Assembly: GCF_009762325.1 (NCBI RefSeq)
Contig: NZ_CP034348.1
Span: forward strand, 626,501 to 690,500
Origin: Roseovarius faecimaris
GTDB lineage: Bacteria; Pseudomonadota; Alphaproteobacteria; Rhodobacterales; Rhodobacteraceae
DNA: 64,000 nt
Reading direction: 5' to 3'
This document shows positions 55,457 to 63,876 of this stretch, piece by piece (position 1 is the stretch's first letter; each line of letters opens with the position of its first letter). A program made the translations under genes and the position numbers. The notes beneath the pieces are model-generated. The model was not told where the DNA came from, made no database searches, and saw only the letters and a program-made list of their open reading frames with translations.

Positions 55457-55598
55457 TCGCCCTTTCCGGCGATTTCCGGACGCGGATTCGATCCAGATCA
55501 AGGACCAGGGCGGCGAACTGGCCTAAACTTCCAATTGCACCAAGAGCACGAGTGCCCGGGCAGAGCCATGTCCGGGCGTTGCAGAGGAGGACGATAGC

Positions 55599-55937
55599 AT
55601 GGGACGATCCAAGACAGATACCGGCGCAGGGTCCGCCACCGCCACGACGATGGCGGGTGGTCCGGAAGCGATGAGGGCCTGGCAGGCGGTTTTTTCGGAA
55701 AGCACGCGGTTCATTTCGGACAGGTTGCAGCAGGATCTGGAAACGCAGAAGGCAATGCTGGCCTGCAAAACCCCTGCGGAGTTGCTGCAGGTCCAGGCGG
55801 AATTCTACAAGACCGCGATGGACCAGTATGCCAAGGAGGCCGCGCACCTGTATGAGCTGATGTCGAAGGCGACGGAAAGCAGTCTGAAGCAGGCGGGAAC
55901 GGCCTTTTCGCGCGGCTATGATGATGTGCCTCTCTGA
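55599..55937 (+). CDS. Phasin family protein
   Basis: The 112-residue helical protein matches the phasin domain (AWQAVFSESTRFISDRLQQDLETQKAMLACKTPAELLQVQAEFYKTAMDQYAKEAAHLYELM). Phasins coat polyhydroxyalkanoate granules. The gene is isolated from PHA synthesis genes. GGAGGA precedes the ATG. Confidence 0.88.
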   Translation: MGRSKTDTGAGSATATTMAGGPEAMRAWQAVFSESTRFISDRLQQDLETQKAMLACKTPAELLQVQAEFYKTAMDQYAKEAAHLYELMSKATESSLKQAGTAFSRGYDDVPL

Positions 55938-56065
55938 GCGCGGGTGATCCGGACAGAGAGCAACGGCGGCGGGGCGGCCCGGGTGGGGCGTGACCCTGAG
56001 GCAACAGTTGTGCCTGCGGCGGGCCGCTGCGCAGTTTGACCTTTCGAAGAGGGGCGGATTGTGAG

Positions 56066-56087
56066 ATGTGTTCACGCGTGAACACAT
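56066..56087. promoter_or_regulatory. 22-bp perfect palindrome upstream of the regulator-sulfurylase fusion
   Basis: Half-site ATGTGTTCACG is perfectly mirrored. The palindrome ends 15 bases before the GTG start. CATATT (56085-56090) overlaps its edge and could be a -10 element, and TTGTGA (56059-56064) lies on the other side, so a bound regulator would block the promoter. Because the encoded protein begins with a winged helix, autorepression is the simplest model (inference). Confidence 0.7.
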
Positions 56088-56102
56088 ATTGAGTCGCCTA
56101 AC

Positions 56103-58178
56103 GTGATCGAGCAGGACACAAAGCCAAGCCTTGAGGAAGAGGATCAGCTCTTCCGGCTTCTGCGCCAGTTGGAGCTGGTGCCGGAGGCGTCGCAGCGTGC
56201 GACGGCGCAGGCGATCGGTGTGTCGCTTGGGCGGCTCAATGCGCTCTTGCGCCGCGCAGCCGAAGCCCGGCTGGTGAAGATCAGCGACCGTGACGGGCCG
56301 GACAGGCGCAAACGTTTCTCATATGTGATCACATCGCGGGGGGCGGCGGAGAAGCGGCGCCTCACCGATCGGTTTCTTACCCGGAAATTTGCCGAATACG
56401 ACGCGCTGCATGCCGAGCTGACAGGCACGGTAAGCGGCTTGGACCCCTTTCAACACAGGACGAAACTCGTGCAGAACAATCTTGCCCCCATCCCCGAACT
56501 CTATGTTTCTTATGACAGTGCGCAGAAGCTGAAGGTCGAGGCCGCGGACCTCGTGAGCCATGACCTGACCCCGCGCCAGATCTGCGATCTGGAACTCCTG
56601 ATGAACGGGGGCTTCAACCCGCTCAAGGGGTTTCTGAGCGAGGCGGATTACAACGGCGTGGTGGAGAACATGCGCCTGGAGGATGGCACGCTCTGGCCGA
56701 TGCCGATCACGCTGGATGTGTCCGAGAGCTTTGCCGAAGGTCTGGAGCTGGGGCAGGATATCGCGCTGCGCGATCAGGAGGGTGTGATCCTGGCCACGAT
56801 GACCGTGACCGACCGCTGGACCCCGGACAAGGCGCGCGAGGCCAAGAAAGTCTTTGGCGCGGATGACGATGCGCATCCGGCGGTGAACTATCTGCATAAC
56901 ACGGCCGGTAAGGTTTATCTGGGCGGGCCGGTCACGGGCATTCAGCAGCCGGTGCATTACGATTTCCGCGGCCGTCGCGACACGCCGAACGAGCTTCGCG
57001 CCTATTTCCGCAAGCTGGGCTGGCGCAAGGTGGTGGCGTTCCAGACCCGCAACCCGCTGCACCGCGCGCATCAGGAACTGACCTTCCGCGCCGCCCGCGA
57101 GGCCGAGGCAAACCTGCTGATTCACCCCGTCGTGGGCATGACCAAACCGGGCGATGTGGATCATTTCACCCGTGTGCGGTGCTATGAGGCGGTGCTGGAC
57201 AAATATCCGGGCTCCACGACGACGATGAGCCTGCTGAACCTGGCGATGCGCATGGCGGGCCCGCGCGAGGCGGTCTGGCACGGGCTGATCCGGGCCAATC
57301 ATGGCTGCACGCATTTCATCGTGGGCCGCGACCATGCCGGCCCCGGCCAGAATTCCGAGGGCGAGGATTTTTACGGGCCGTATGACGCCCAGGATCTGTA
57401 CCGCGAGTATCAGTCGGAGATCGGCTGTGAAATGGTGGATTTCAAGCACATGGTCTATGTGCAGGAGCGCGCGCAATATGAGCCCGCCGATGAGATTCTG
57501 GACAAGGACAGCGTGACCATCCTCAACATTTCCGGCACCGAACTGCGCCGCCGTCTGCAGGAGGGGCTGGAAATTCCTGAGTGGTTCAGCTTCCCCGAGG
57601 TGGTCAAGGAACTGCGCCGGACCCGTCCGCCGCGCTCGAAACAGGGCTTTACCGTGTTCTTCACCGGGTTCTCCGGGTCGGGCAAATCGACCATTGCCAA
57701 CGCGCTGATGGTCAAGCTGATGGAGATGGGCGGGCGCCCGGTGACGCTTCTGGATGGCGACATCGTGCGGAAAAACCTGTCGAGCGAGTTGGGCTTCTCG
57801 AAAGAGCACCGGGATCTGAACATCCGCCGGATCGGCTATGTCGCCAGCGAGATCACCAAGAATGGCGGGATCGCGATTTGTGCGCCGATCGCGCCCTATG
57901 CCACGACCCGCCGCGCCGTGCGCGAAGATATCGAGGCGTTTGGCGCCTTCATCGAGGTGCATGTCGCGACCTCCATCGAGGAATGCGAACGCCGCGACCG
58001 CAAGGGTCTGTACAAGCTGGCCCGCGAAGGGAAGATCAAGGAGTTTACCGGTATTTCAGATCCTTACGACGTGCCGGAGAGCCCCGAACTGCGGGTGGAA
58101 ACCGAGGGCACCGATGTGGATAACTGCGCGCATCAGGTCATTCTGAAGCTGGAGCAGATGGGGCTGATTGCCGGGTAA
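56103..58178 (+). CDS. MarR-type winged helix fused to ATP sulfurylase and APS kinase
   Basis: The 691-residue protein has three parts. Residues 14-107 are an EPS-associated MarR-type winged helix (LFRLLRQLELVPEASQRATAQAIG, then RFSYVITSRGAAEKRRLTDRFL). Residues 128-500 are ATP sulfurylase with QTRNPLHRAH (314-323) and GRDHAG (409-413). Residues 515-691 are APS kinase with P-loop GFSGSGKST (522-530). Together the enzymes turn sulfate and ATP into PAPS. A GTG at 56469 (Val123) with upstream ACAGGA matches the normal start of the 569-residue bifunctional enzyme, so it could start there as well. GTG 56103 has no clear ribosome-binding site, so leaderless translation is possible. The frame between the parts is open, so the fusion is real in this sequence. 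Confidence 0.9.
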   Translation: MIEQDTKPSLEEEDQLFRLLRQLELVPEASQRATAQAIGVSLGRLNALLRRAAEARLVKISDRDGPDRRKRFSYVITSRGAAEKRRLTDRFLTRKFAEYDALHAELTGTVSGLDPFQHRTKLVQNNLAPIPELYVSYDSAQKLKVEAADLVSHDLTPRQICDLELLMNGGFNPLKGFLSEADYNGVVENMRLEDGTLWPMPITLDVSESFAEGLELGQDIALRDQEGVILATMTVTDRWTPDKAREAKKVFGADDDAHPAVNYLHNTAGKVYLGGPVTGIQQPVHYDFRGRRDTPNELRAYFRKLGWRKVVAFQTRNPLHRAHQELTFRAAREAEANLLIHPVVGMTKPGDVDHFTRVRCYEAVLDKYPGSTTTMSLLNLAMRMAGPREAVWHGLIRANHGCTHFIVGRDHAGPGQNSEGEDFYGPYDAQDLYREYQSEIGCEMVDFKHMVYVQERAQYEPADEILDKDSVTILNISGTELRRRLQEGLEIPEWFSFPEVVKELRRTRPPRSKQGFTVFFTGFSGSGKSTIANALMVKLMEMGGRPVTLLDGDIVRKNLSSELGFSKEHRDLNIRRIGYVASEITKNGGIAICAPIAPYATTRRAVREDIEAFGAFIEVHVATSIEECERRDRKGLYKLAREGKIKEFTGISDPYDVPESPELRVETEGTDVDNCAHQVILKLEQMGLIAG

Positions 58179-58232
58179 CTGCCCAGGGGGCGCTCATCGC
58201 GCCCTTGCGTGCGCGCCTCGCGGGAGTGACGG

Positions 58233-58266
58233 AGCGGGCCACCCGGCCGTCGGGCGGCCCGCTTTC
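58233..58266 (+). terminator. Terminator of the sulfate-activation gene
   Basis: A long GC hairpin with outer stem AGCGGGCC/GGCCCGCT and inner stem CCCG/CGGG is followed by TTCTTG. It lies about 55 bases after the stop. Confidence 0.8.
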
Positions 58267-58285
58267 TTGTGGGCCGGTGTTTTGT

Positions 58286-58307
58286 GAGTATTTTTGGAAC
58301 AATGAAA
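58286..58307 (+). repeat. GAGTATTT-NN-GGAACAATGAAA element, copy 2
   Basis: This 22-bp element matches 54348-54369 at 20 positions. Its ATG (58302) is the most likely start codon of the following gene, so the repeat has been recruited as, or overlaps, the translation start. Confidence 0.75.
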
Positions 58308-58997
58308 GGCGGGTATGTCATATCGCTGAGTTCCGTGCCGCCCAGATTTGGGCGGTTGCGACCGGTACTGGAGGCGCTGCTGCGACAGAACCCTGCGCCG
58401 GAGCGGGTTCTGCTATGCGTGGCGGAGCGGTATGAGCGGTTTCCCGGGCCGGTGCGGCTGACTGAGGTGCCGGAGGGGGTCGAGCTTGTCCGGGGTGAGG
58501 ATATCGGGCCGGGCATGAAGGCACTGGCGGCGGCGCGGCACCTGCCGGGCGGTCGGTTGATCTATTGCGATGACGACTGGATTGCCGGTCCGGGCTGGGC
58601 GGCGGCGCTGCTGGCTGCGGGGGATGCTCGGACGGCAGCGACCGGGCAGGGCTTCGGTGTGGAGCGGTTGGGGCGGAGCGGCGCGGCGGGGCCGGGTGTG
58701 GTGGATATCGCGCAAGGGTTTTCCGGTGTTTCGGTTCGGCCGGAGTGGCTCGGCGATGCGACACCGCCTGACAGGGCGGGGGAGCGGGCCGCCGACGATA
58801 TCTGGCTGTCGGCGCATCTGGCCGCGCGGGGGATAGCGATCCGAGAAGCCCCTGAGGCGCGGGCGGCGTTGCACCCCGCCTATGAGGCGGACGGATTACA
58901 GCAGGCGCGGATCGCAGGGATGACCCGGGCCGAGGCCAACCAGGCCTGTGCAGACTGGGCGGCGCGGCGTTACGGGGTTTGGCCCAAGACGGCCTGA
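58302..58997 (+). CDS. Glycosyltransferase-like protein
   Basis: The 231-residue protein has an N-terminal Rossmann-like start (GYVISLSSVPPRFGRLRPVLEALLRQ), the acidic motif LIYCDDDW typical of GT-A DXD metal sites and a later pair DDIWLSAHLAARG. It resembles sugar-transferases of the GT2/GT25-like type, but the donor and acceptor are unknown. It overlaps the convergent GT10-type gene by 28 bases at the 3' end. ATG 58302 lies in a repeat element; an in-frame alternative at 58269 gives no added similarity. Confidence 0.75.
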   Translation: MKGGYVISLSSVPPRFGRLRPVLEALLRQNPAPERVLLCVAERYERFPGPVRLTEVPEGVELVRGEDIGPGMKALAAARHLPGGRLIYCDDDWIAGPGWAAALLAAGDARTAATGQGFGVERLGRSGAAGPGVVDIAQGFSGVSVRPEWLGDATPPDRAGERAADDIWLSAHLAARGIAIREAPEARAALHPAYEADGLQQARIAGMTRAEANQACADWAARRYGVWPKTA

Positions 58998-59839
58998 GCC
59001 GCGCGGGTGAAGATATCGCCATACCGCGCGGCCTTGTCCTGCATAGCACGCAGCGCGGGCAGGCGGGCGTCATAGTCGTCCCCGGACATGGAGGAGATGG
59101 CGCGGCGCAGGCCGTCCTCGTCCTGGCAGATCACCATGCCGGACGTGTCGAAGAAATCCGAGATATTCGGGCAGCCCCAGTAGATCGGCACCGTGTCGCA
59201 GAGGATCGCATCCACGAGTTTTTCAGTGAAATAGTTCCGCTCGGTCACGTTTTCGATCACCACGGAATAACGGTAAGGGGCGAGCCCGTCGGCCTTGTCG
59301 GCAAAGGGCGCATAGCCGCCGCCCATCAGGTCCACATCGAGGCCCTCGGTGGTGATCCAGTCGGCAATGGCATGGCGCAGAACATGGCCCGTCTGGCTGC
59401 GCTTGGACGAGGCGATGAGAGAGCACATCTTTGTCTTGGTTTTGTCGCGGCTCTGCCAGTCGGGCACCCAGGTGCTGCCGAAGGGGAAGAAGACACCATT
59501 GGGGATGGCGGCAAGCAAAGCCTCGTCAGTGGTCAGCACGCGGTAGAAGCGCCGCCATGTCAGGCGCAACAGCTTGAGGTGTATCCCGTGGATCGCGGCG
59601 GGCTCCATGATCACGATGGAGACTTTGGCCCGTGTGCCGAAGCCGGGCCGCACATGCAGCGTCTCACGCGGAAAGACGATCAGGTGATCGTCCGGGCCGA
59701 GATCCGACAGGGTGCCGCCACGCAGGCCCTCGGGCTGGCCGAGCGGCCAGATCAGACCGTCGAGCGGCAGTGCGCCCGGGCGGGTGCCCAGCTTCTGGCC
59801 GTTGGGCAGAATGGCGACATGTCCGATGTGTGAGGGCAA
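58970..59839 (-). CDS. Glycosyltransferase family 10 (fucosyltransferase-like)
   Basis: The 289-residue protein carries the GT10 C-terminal signature: YSVVIENVTERNYFTEKLVDA followed by CDTVPIYWGCPNISDFF. GT10 enzymes transfer fucose to GlcNAc or similar acceptors in surface glycans. The N-terminus lacks a transmembrane helix, so it is cytoplasmic. It converges on the preceding glycosyltransferase-like gene. Together with the PAPS-forming fusion it hints at surface polysaccharide work, though a whole biosynthesis cluster is absent. Confidence 0.87.
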   Translation of the reverse strand: MPSHIGHVAILPNGQKLGTRPGALPLDGLIWPLGQPEGLRGGTLSDLGPDDHLIVFPRETLHVRPGFGTRAKVSIVIMEPAAIHGIHLKLLRLTWRRFYRVLTTDEALLAAIPNGVFFPFGSTWVPDWQSRDKTKTKMCSLIASSKRSQTGHVLRHAIADWITTEGLDVDLMGGGYAPFADKADGLAPYRYSVVIENVTERNYFTEKLVDAILCDTVPIYWGCPNISDFFDTSGMVICQDEDGLRRAISSMSGDDYDARLPALRAMQDKAARYGDIFTRAAQAVLGQTP

Positions 59840-60023
59840 GGCGGGCTCCGGGGCAGGGAATGGGCCGGGTGATAGAGGGTTCAGGGGGGCGGCGCAATCC
59901 GTGCCTGTCGCGGCGCGTGGGCCGAATGACGCTGGACCGACATTTTCTGACGGTTGCAGGCTGTTCGCGCCCGCGCAAACACCTATGTTCGGCGCAACGC
60001 ATTGAACTGGGTGAGCCTCTCAC

Positions 60024-62072
60024 ATGTCTGATACTGATCCTCTCGTCGTCTTCACGCCATCGGGCAAGCGCGGTCATTTTCCCAAGGGTACGCCGGTTCT
60101 GACCGCCGCGCGGCAGCTTGGGGTGGACCTTGATTCGGTTTGCGGCGGGCGGGGCATCTGCTCCAAATGCCAGATCACGCCGGGCTATGGCGAGTTTGCC
60201 AAGCACGGGGTCACGGTACAGCCTGATGCGCTGAGCGAATGGAACAAGGTCGAGGCGCGCTATGACGAAAAGCGCGGGCTGAAGCCGGGGCGGCGCCTGG
60301 GCTGTCAGGCGCAGGTGATGGGCGACGTGGTGATCGACGTGCCGCCCGAGAGCCAGGTCCACCGCCAGGTGGTGCGCAAGGCCGCAAGCGCGCGGGTGAT
60401 CGAGATGGATCCGGCGACGCGGCTGTATTTCGTCGAGGTGGATGAGCCTGACATGCACGAGCCGACGGGCGATCTGGAGCGGCTCGCCCGCGCCCTGAAG
60501 GACCAGTGGGAGATCCCGCAAATCCGGGCCGATCTGACATTGCTGACCAAGCTGCAACCGGTGCTGCGCAAGGGTAAGTTTCAGGTGACCGTGGCGCTGA
60601 ACAAGGGCCATCGGGATGATGTCGCGCGGGTGACCGAAATCTGGCCCGGCCTGCATGAGGGCGGGCTCTATGGGCTGGCGATCGACCTTGGCTCGACAAC
60701 CGTGGCGGCCCACCTCACCGATCTGGAGACCGGCGAGGTCAAGGCCAGCTCGGGCATCATGAACCCGCAAATCCGCTTTGGCGAGGACCTGATGAGCCGG
60801 GTGTCCTATGCGATGATGAACCCCGGCGGCGACCGCGAGATGACCCGCGCCGTGCGCGACGCGATCAACACGCTGGCCGAGGAGATTGCCAAGGAGGCGG
60901 AGATCGACGCGAGCCTGATCGTCGAGACGGTATTCGTATGCAACCCGGTGATGCATCACCTGCTTTTGGGGATCGACCCGGTCGAGCTGGGGCAGGCGCC
61001 CTTTGCACTGGCCACGTCGGAGAGCCTGACGCTGGATGCCGCAGCACTGGAGCTGAGCGCGATCAACCCGCGGGCGCGCGTGTTCGTCCTGCCTTGCATC
61101 GCGGGCCATGTGGGCGCGGATGCCGCGGCCGTGGCGCTGTCCGAGGAGCCGGGCAAATCCGAAGACCTCGCGCTGATCGTCGATGTGGGCACGAATGCCG
61201 AGATCCTGCTGGGCGACAAATCCCGCGTGCTGGCCTGTTCCTCCCCGACGGGGCCGGCATTCGAGGGGGCGCAGATCAGCTCGGGTCAGCGGGCCGCCCC
61301 GGGCGCCATCGAAGCCATTCGCATCGACCCCGAGACGAAAGAGCCGCGTTTCCGGGTCATTGGCTGCGAAAAGTGGTCAGACGAGGATGGGTTCTGGGAA
61401 GAGACCGCAACGACCGGCATCACCGGGATTTGCGGATCGGGCATCATCGAGGCGGTGGCGGAACTGCGCATCGCCGGGCTGATGGATGAAAGCGGGCTGA
61501 TCGGCTCAGCCGCGCAGACCGGGACCGAACGCTGTGTGCCCGAGGGGCGCACAAACGCCTATCTGATCCATGACGCCTCTGCCGAGGGCGGGCCGCGCAT
61601 CACGGTGACGCAGGGCGATATCCGCGCCATTCAGCTGGCCAAGTCGGCGCTTTATGCCGGGGCGCGGCTGCTGATGGATGAGCGCGGGGTGGACAAGGTG
61701 GACCGCGTGGTGCTGGCCGGGGCCTTTGGGGCGCATATCTCGGCCAAGCACGCGATGGTGCTGGGCATGATCCCGGATGTGCCGCTGGAAAAGGTGACAT
61801 CGGCGGGCAATGCTGCGGGTACGGGCGCGCGGATCGCGCTGTGCAATGTGGCCGCACGGGCCGAGATCGAAAAGACGGTGCGCCAGATCACCAAGGTGGA
61901 AACTGCAATCGAGCCGAAATTCCAGGAGCATTTCGTGGCCGCGAACGCGATCCCGCACAAGACCGACCCGTTCCCGGAACTCGCAAAGGTGGTGAGCCTG
62001 CCCAATCCGAGCTTCAACACCAAGGGCGAGGATGCGGATGGTGGCGGCCGTCGTCGGCGTCGGCGCGGGTAG
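60024..62072 (+). CDS. RamA-type ferredoxin/ASKHA reductive activator
   Basis: The 682-residue protein has an N-terminal 2Fe-2S domain (Cys40, Cys46, Cys49, Cys94) and a C-terminal actin-like ATPase domain (LAIDLGSTTVAAHLTD, IVDVGTNAEILLGDK, GICGSGIIEAVAEL). Such RACE proteins use ATP to reduce cob(II)alamin in corrinoid methyltransferases. It ends in a run of Arg (GGGRRRRRRG). No corrinoid or methyltransferase genes lie near it in the window, so its partner is elsewhere. Confidence 0.9.
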   Translation: MSDTDPLVVFTPSGKRGHFPKGTPVLTAARQLGVDLDSVCGGRGICSKCQITPGYGEFAKHGVTVQPDALSEWNKVEARYDEKRGLKPGRRLGCQAQVMGDVVIDVPPESQVHRQVVRKAASARVIEMDPATRLYFVEVDEPDMHEPTGDLERLARALKDQWEIPQIRADLTLLTKLQPVLRKGKFQVTVALNKGHRDDVARVTEIWPGLHEGGLYGLAIDLGSTTVAAHLTDLETGEVKASSGIMNPQIRFGEDLMSRVSYAMMNPGGDREMTRAVRDAINTLAEEIAKEAEIDASLIVETVFVCNPVMHHLLLGIDPVELGQAPFALATSESLTLDAAALELSAINPRARVFVLPCIAGHVGADAAAVALSEEPGKSEDLALIVDVGTNAEILLGDKSRVLACSSPTGPAFEGAQISSGQRAAPGAIEAIRIDPETKEPRFRVIGCEKWSDEDGFWEETATTGITGICGSGIIEAVAELRIAGLMDESGLIGSAAQTGTERCVPEGRTNAYLIHDASAEGGPRITVTQGDIRAIQLAKSALYAGARLLMDERGVDKVDRVVLAGAFGAHISAKHAMVLGMIPDVPLEKVTSAGNAAGTGARIALCNVAARAEIEKTVRQITKVETAIEPKFQEHFVAANAIPHKTDPFPELAKVVSLPNPSFNTKGEDADGGGRRRRRRG

Positions 62073-62116
62073 GGGCGTGCTCGTCCGCCCTTGCGGGCGG
62101 CCTCGCGCCCTTGCGG

Positions 62117-63259
62117 TCAGCGACGCAACCGGTCGGCCAGGGTGATCACCACCCCGGCCACAAGCCCCCAGAAGGCCGCGCCGATCCCGAAGGCCGCAAC
62201 ACCCGAGGCGGTGGTGATCAGCGTCACGGCGGCGGCAAACCGGGTGTGTTCCGGCGTGAAGGCGGTTTGCACCGCGCCGAGGAAAGGCAGGATCAGCGCC
62301 AGCCCCGCGACGGTGCCGATGATCGAGGCAGGCAGGGCCAGCATCACGGATGTGAAATAGGGGCCGAGAAAGCCGAGCGCGATCCAGATGACCCCCTGGA
62401 TAAGCCCCACTTTCCAGCGTTCATCCTTGTCGGGATGCACATCCGGCCCGAGGCAGATCGCGGCGGTGATGGCGGCCATTGAATGGGTATGCGCCCCGAA
62501 AAGCGCCGACAGAGCGGAGCCAAGCCCCGTCACCCCGAGAGCGCGGCCCACCGGCGGCTCATAGCCATTGGCGCGCAGCACGGCAAAGCCCGGCAGGTTC
62601 TGCGAGGCCATGGTGACCAGGTATAGCGGCAGGCCCAGACCAAGGAGCACCGGCACGCTGACCTCCGGGAGGACAAAGACGAAGGGGTTGAGCGCGATGT
62701 CGAAGGCCGGGGGCTGGGCGGGGGAGAGCGCGAACCCGAGGATCAGGCCAAGGGCCAGCGCCGCCAGTGCCGCGGTGAGCGGTTGGATCAGGCGCATGGC
62801 CAGGAACATGGCGATGATCGGCAGGGCGAAGGCCGGGTCGGTGCCCGCATATCGCGCGGCGGCCATGCAGAAGGGCAGAAGGACGCCCGCGAGCATGGCC
62901 GCGGCCACCCCGTCGGGGATCGCGCTGACCGCGCGGCGGATAGGCGGCAACAAGGCGGTCAGGACGATCAGCAGGGCGGCGAAGAGGAAGGCGCCTACCG
63001 CCTCATTCATGCCGATGCCCGAGGTGGTCGCGATCAGCGCCGCCCCCGGTGTGGACCAGGCCAGCACAACCGGTACGCGGGTCCAGCCGCTGAGCAGGAT
63101 CATGCCCAACCCTTTGGCAATGGAGACTGCCGCCAGCCAGGACGCCGTTTGAGCGGGCGTTGCCCCAAGCGCCTGAGCCGCGGCAAGCACGATGGATACC
63201 GACGCGCCAAACCCTACGAGTGCCGCCACGAGCGCGGCAGAGATCATTGACATGCGCAT
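62117..63259 (-). CDS. BenE family benzoate/proton symporter-like protein
   Basis: The 380-residue protein has about ten to twelve predicted membrane helices. It shows the family motif [30 protein letters not shown] and the later [24 protein letters not shown]. It would import benzoate or a related aromatic acid with protons. ATG 63259 (or 63253) is chosen; the frame runs further upstream across other genes without similarity. It is divergent from the oxidoreductase genes. Confidence 0.88.
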   Translation of the reverse strand: MRMSMISAALVAALVGFGASVSIVLAAAQALGATPAQTASWLAAVSIAKGLGMILLSGWTRVPVVLAWSTPGAALIATTSGIGMNEAVGAFLFAALLIVLTALLPPIRRAVSAIPDGVAAAMLAGVLLPFCMAAARYAGTDPAFALPIIAMFLAMRLIQPLTAALAALALGLILGFALSPAQPPAFDIALNPFVFVLPEVSVPVLLGLGLPLYLVTMASQNLPGFAVLRANGYEPPVGRALGVTGLGSALSALFGAHTHSMAAITAAICLGPDVHPDKDERWKVGLIQGVIWIALGFLGPYFTSVMLALPASIIGTVAGLALILPFLGAVQTAFTPEHTRFAAAVTLITTASGVAAFGIGAAFWGLVAGVVITLADRLRR

Positions 63260-63416
63260 TGGTGTTGTCCCTCGGTTTCGCGGGCACCCTAGCGTTGGGC
63301 CAGAGGCCGCGCAATCGGGTGCGGGCCGGGAAAAGCAGATGACAGCGGCCCGGATTGCACTACCTTCGGTAGAGACAGATCGCAAGGCACGGGAAGAGAT
63401 AAACAGGGAGACGACA

Positions 63417-63875
63417 ATGACCGCGTTTACGTTGAACGGAGAGCGCCGCGAGGTCGATGCCGACCCCGATATGCCGCTGCTGTGGGTGCTGCGCGACGAG
63501 CTGGGCCTGACGGGCACCAAGTTCGGCTGCGCCGTGGCCTCCTGCGGGGCCTGCACGGTGCATCTGAATGGAGAGCCGGTGCGGTCCTGCCAGACCTTCC
63601 TGGGGGATGTGGACGGCGCCGAAGTGACCACGATCGAGGCGATCGACACGCCCGCCGCCCGTGCCATCCGCGCCGCCTGGATCGAAGAGCAGGTGCCGCA
63701 ATGCGGCTATTGCCAGTCGGGGCAGATCATGTCGGCCTCGGCCCTCTTGGCCGCGATGCCGAAACCGACCGATGCCGATATCGACGAGGCGATGGAGGGG
63801 AACCTGTGCCGCTGCGCCACGTATGTGCGTATTCGCCGCGCCATTCACCGCGCCGCCGAGATCATGGAGGCATAA
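63417..63875 (+). CDS. Isoquinoline 1-oxidoreductase-type (2Fe-2S) subunit
   Basis: The 152-residue small subunit has a plant-type ferredoxin cluster (Cys38, Cys43, Cys46, Cys58) and a second cluster motif (Cys96, Cys99, Cys131, Cys133), both expected in molybdenum hydroxylases. It starts after AGGGAG at 63405-63410. It sits 1 base before the large subunit start. Homologues hydroxylate aldehydes or N-heterocycles; substrate unknown. Confidence 0.95.
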   Translation: MTAFTLNGERREVDADPDMPLLWVLRDELGLTGTKFGCAVASCGACTVHLNGEPVRSCQTFLGDVDGAEVTTIEAIDTPAARAIRAAWIEEQVPQCGYCQSGQIMSASALLAAMPKPTDADIDEAMEGNLCRCATYVRIRRAIHRAAEIMEA

Positions 63876-63876
63876 G

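Noticed and set aside
56323..56334. A second short palindrome ATGTGATCACAT inside the winged-helix coding part.
   Set aside because: Only 12 bp and within codons; it differs from the upstream operator and could occur by chance.
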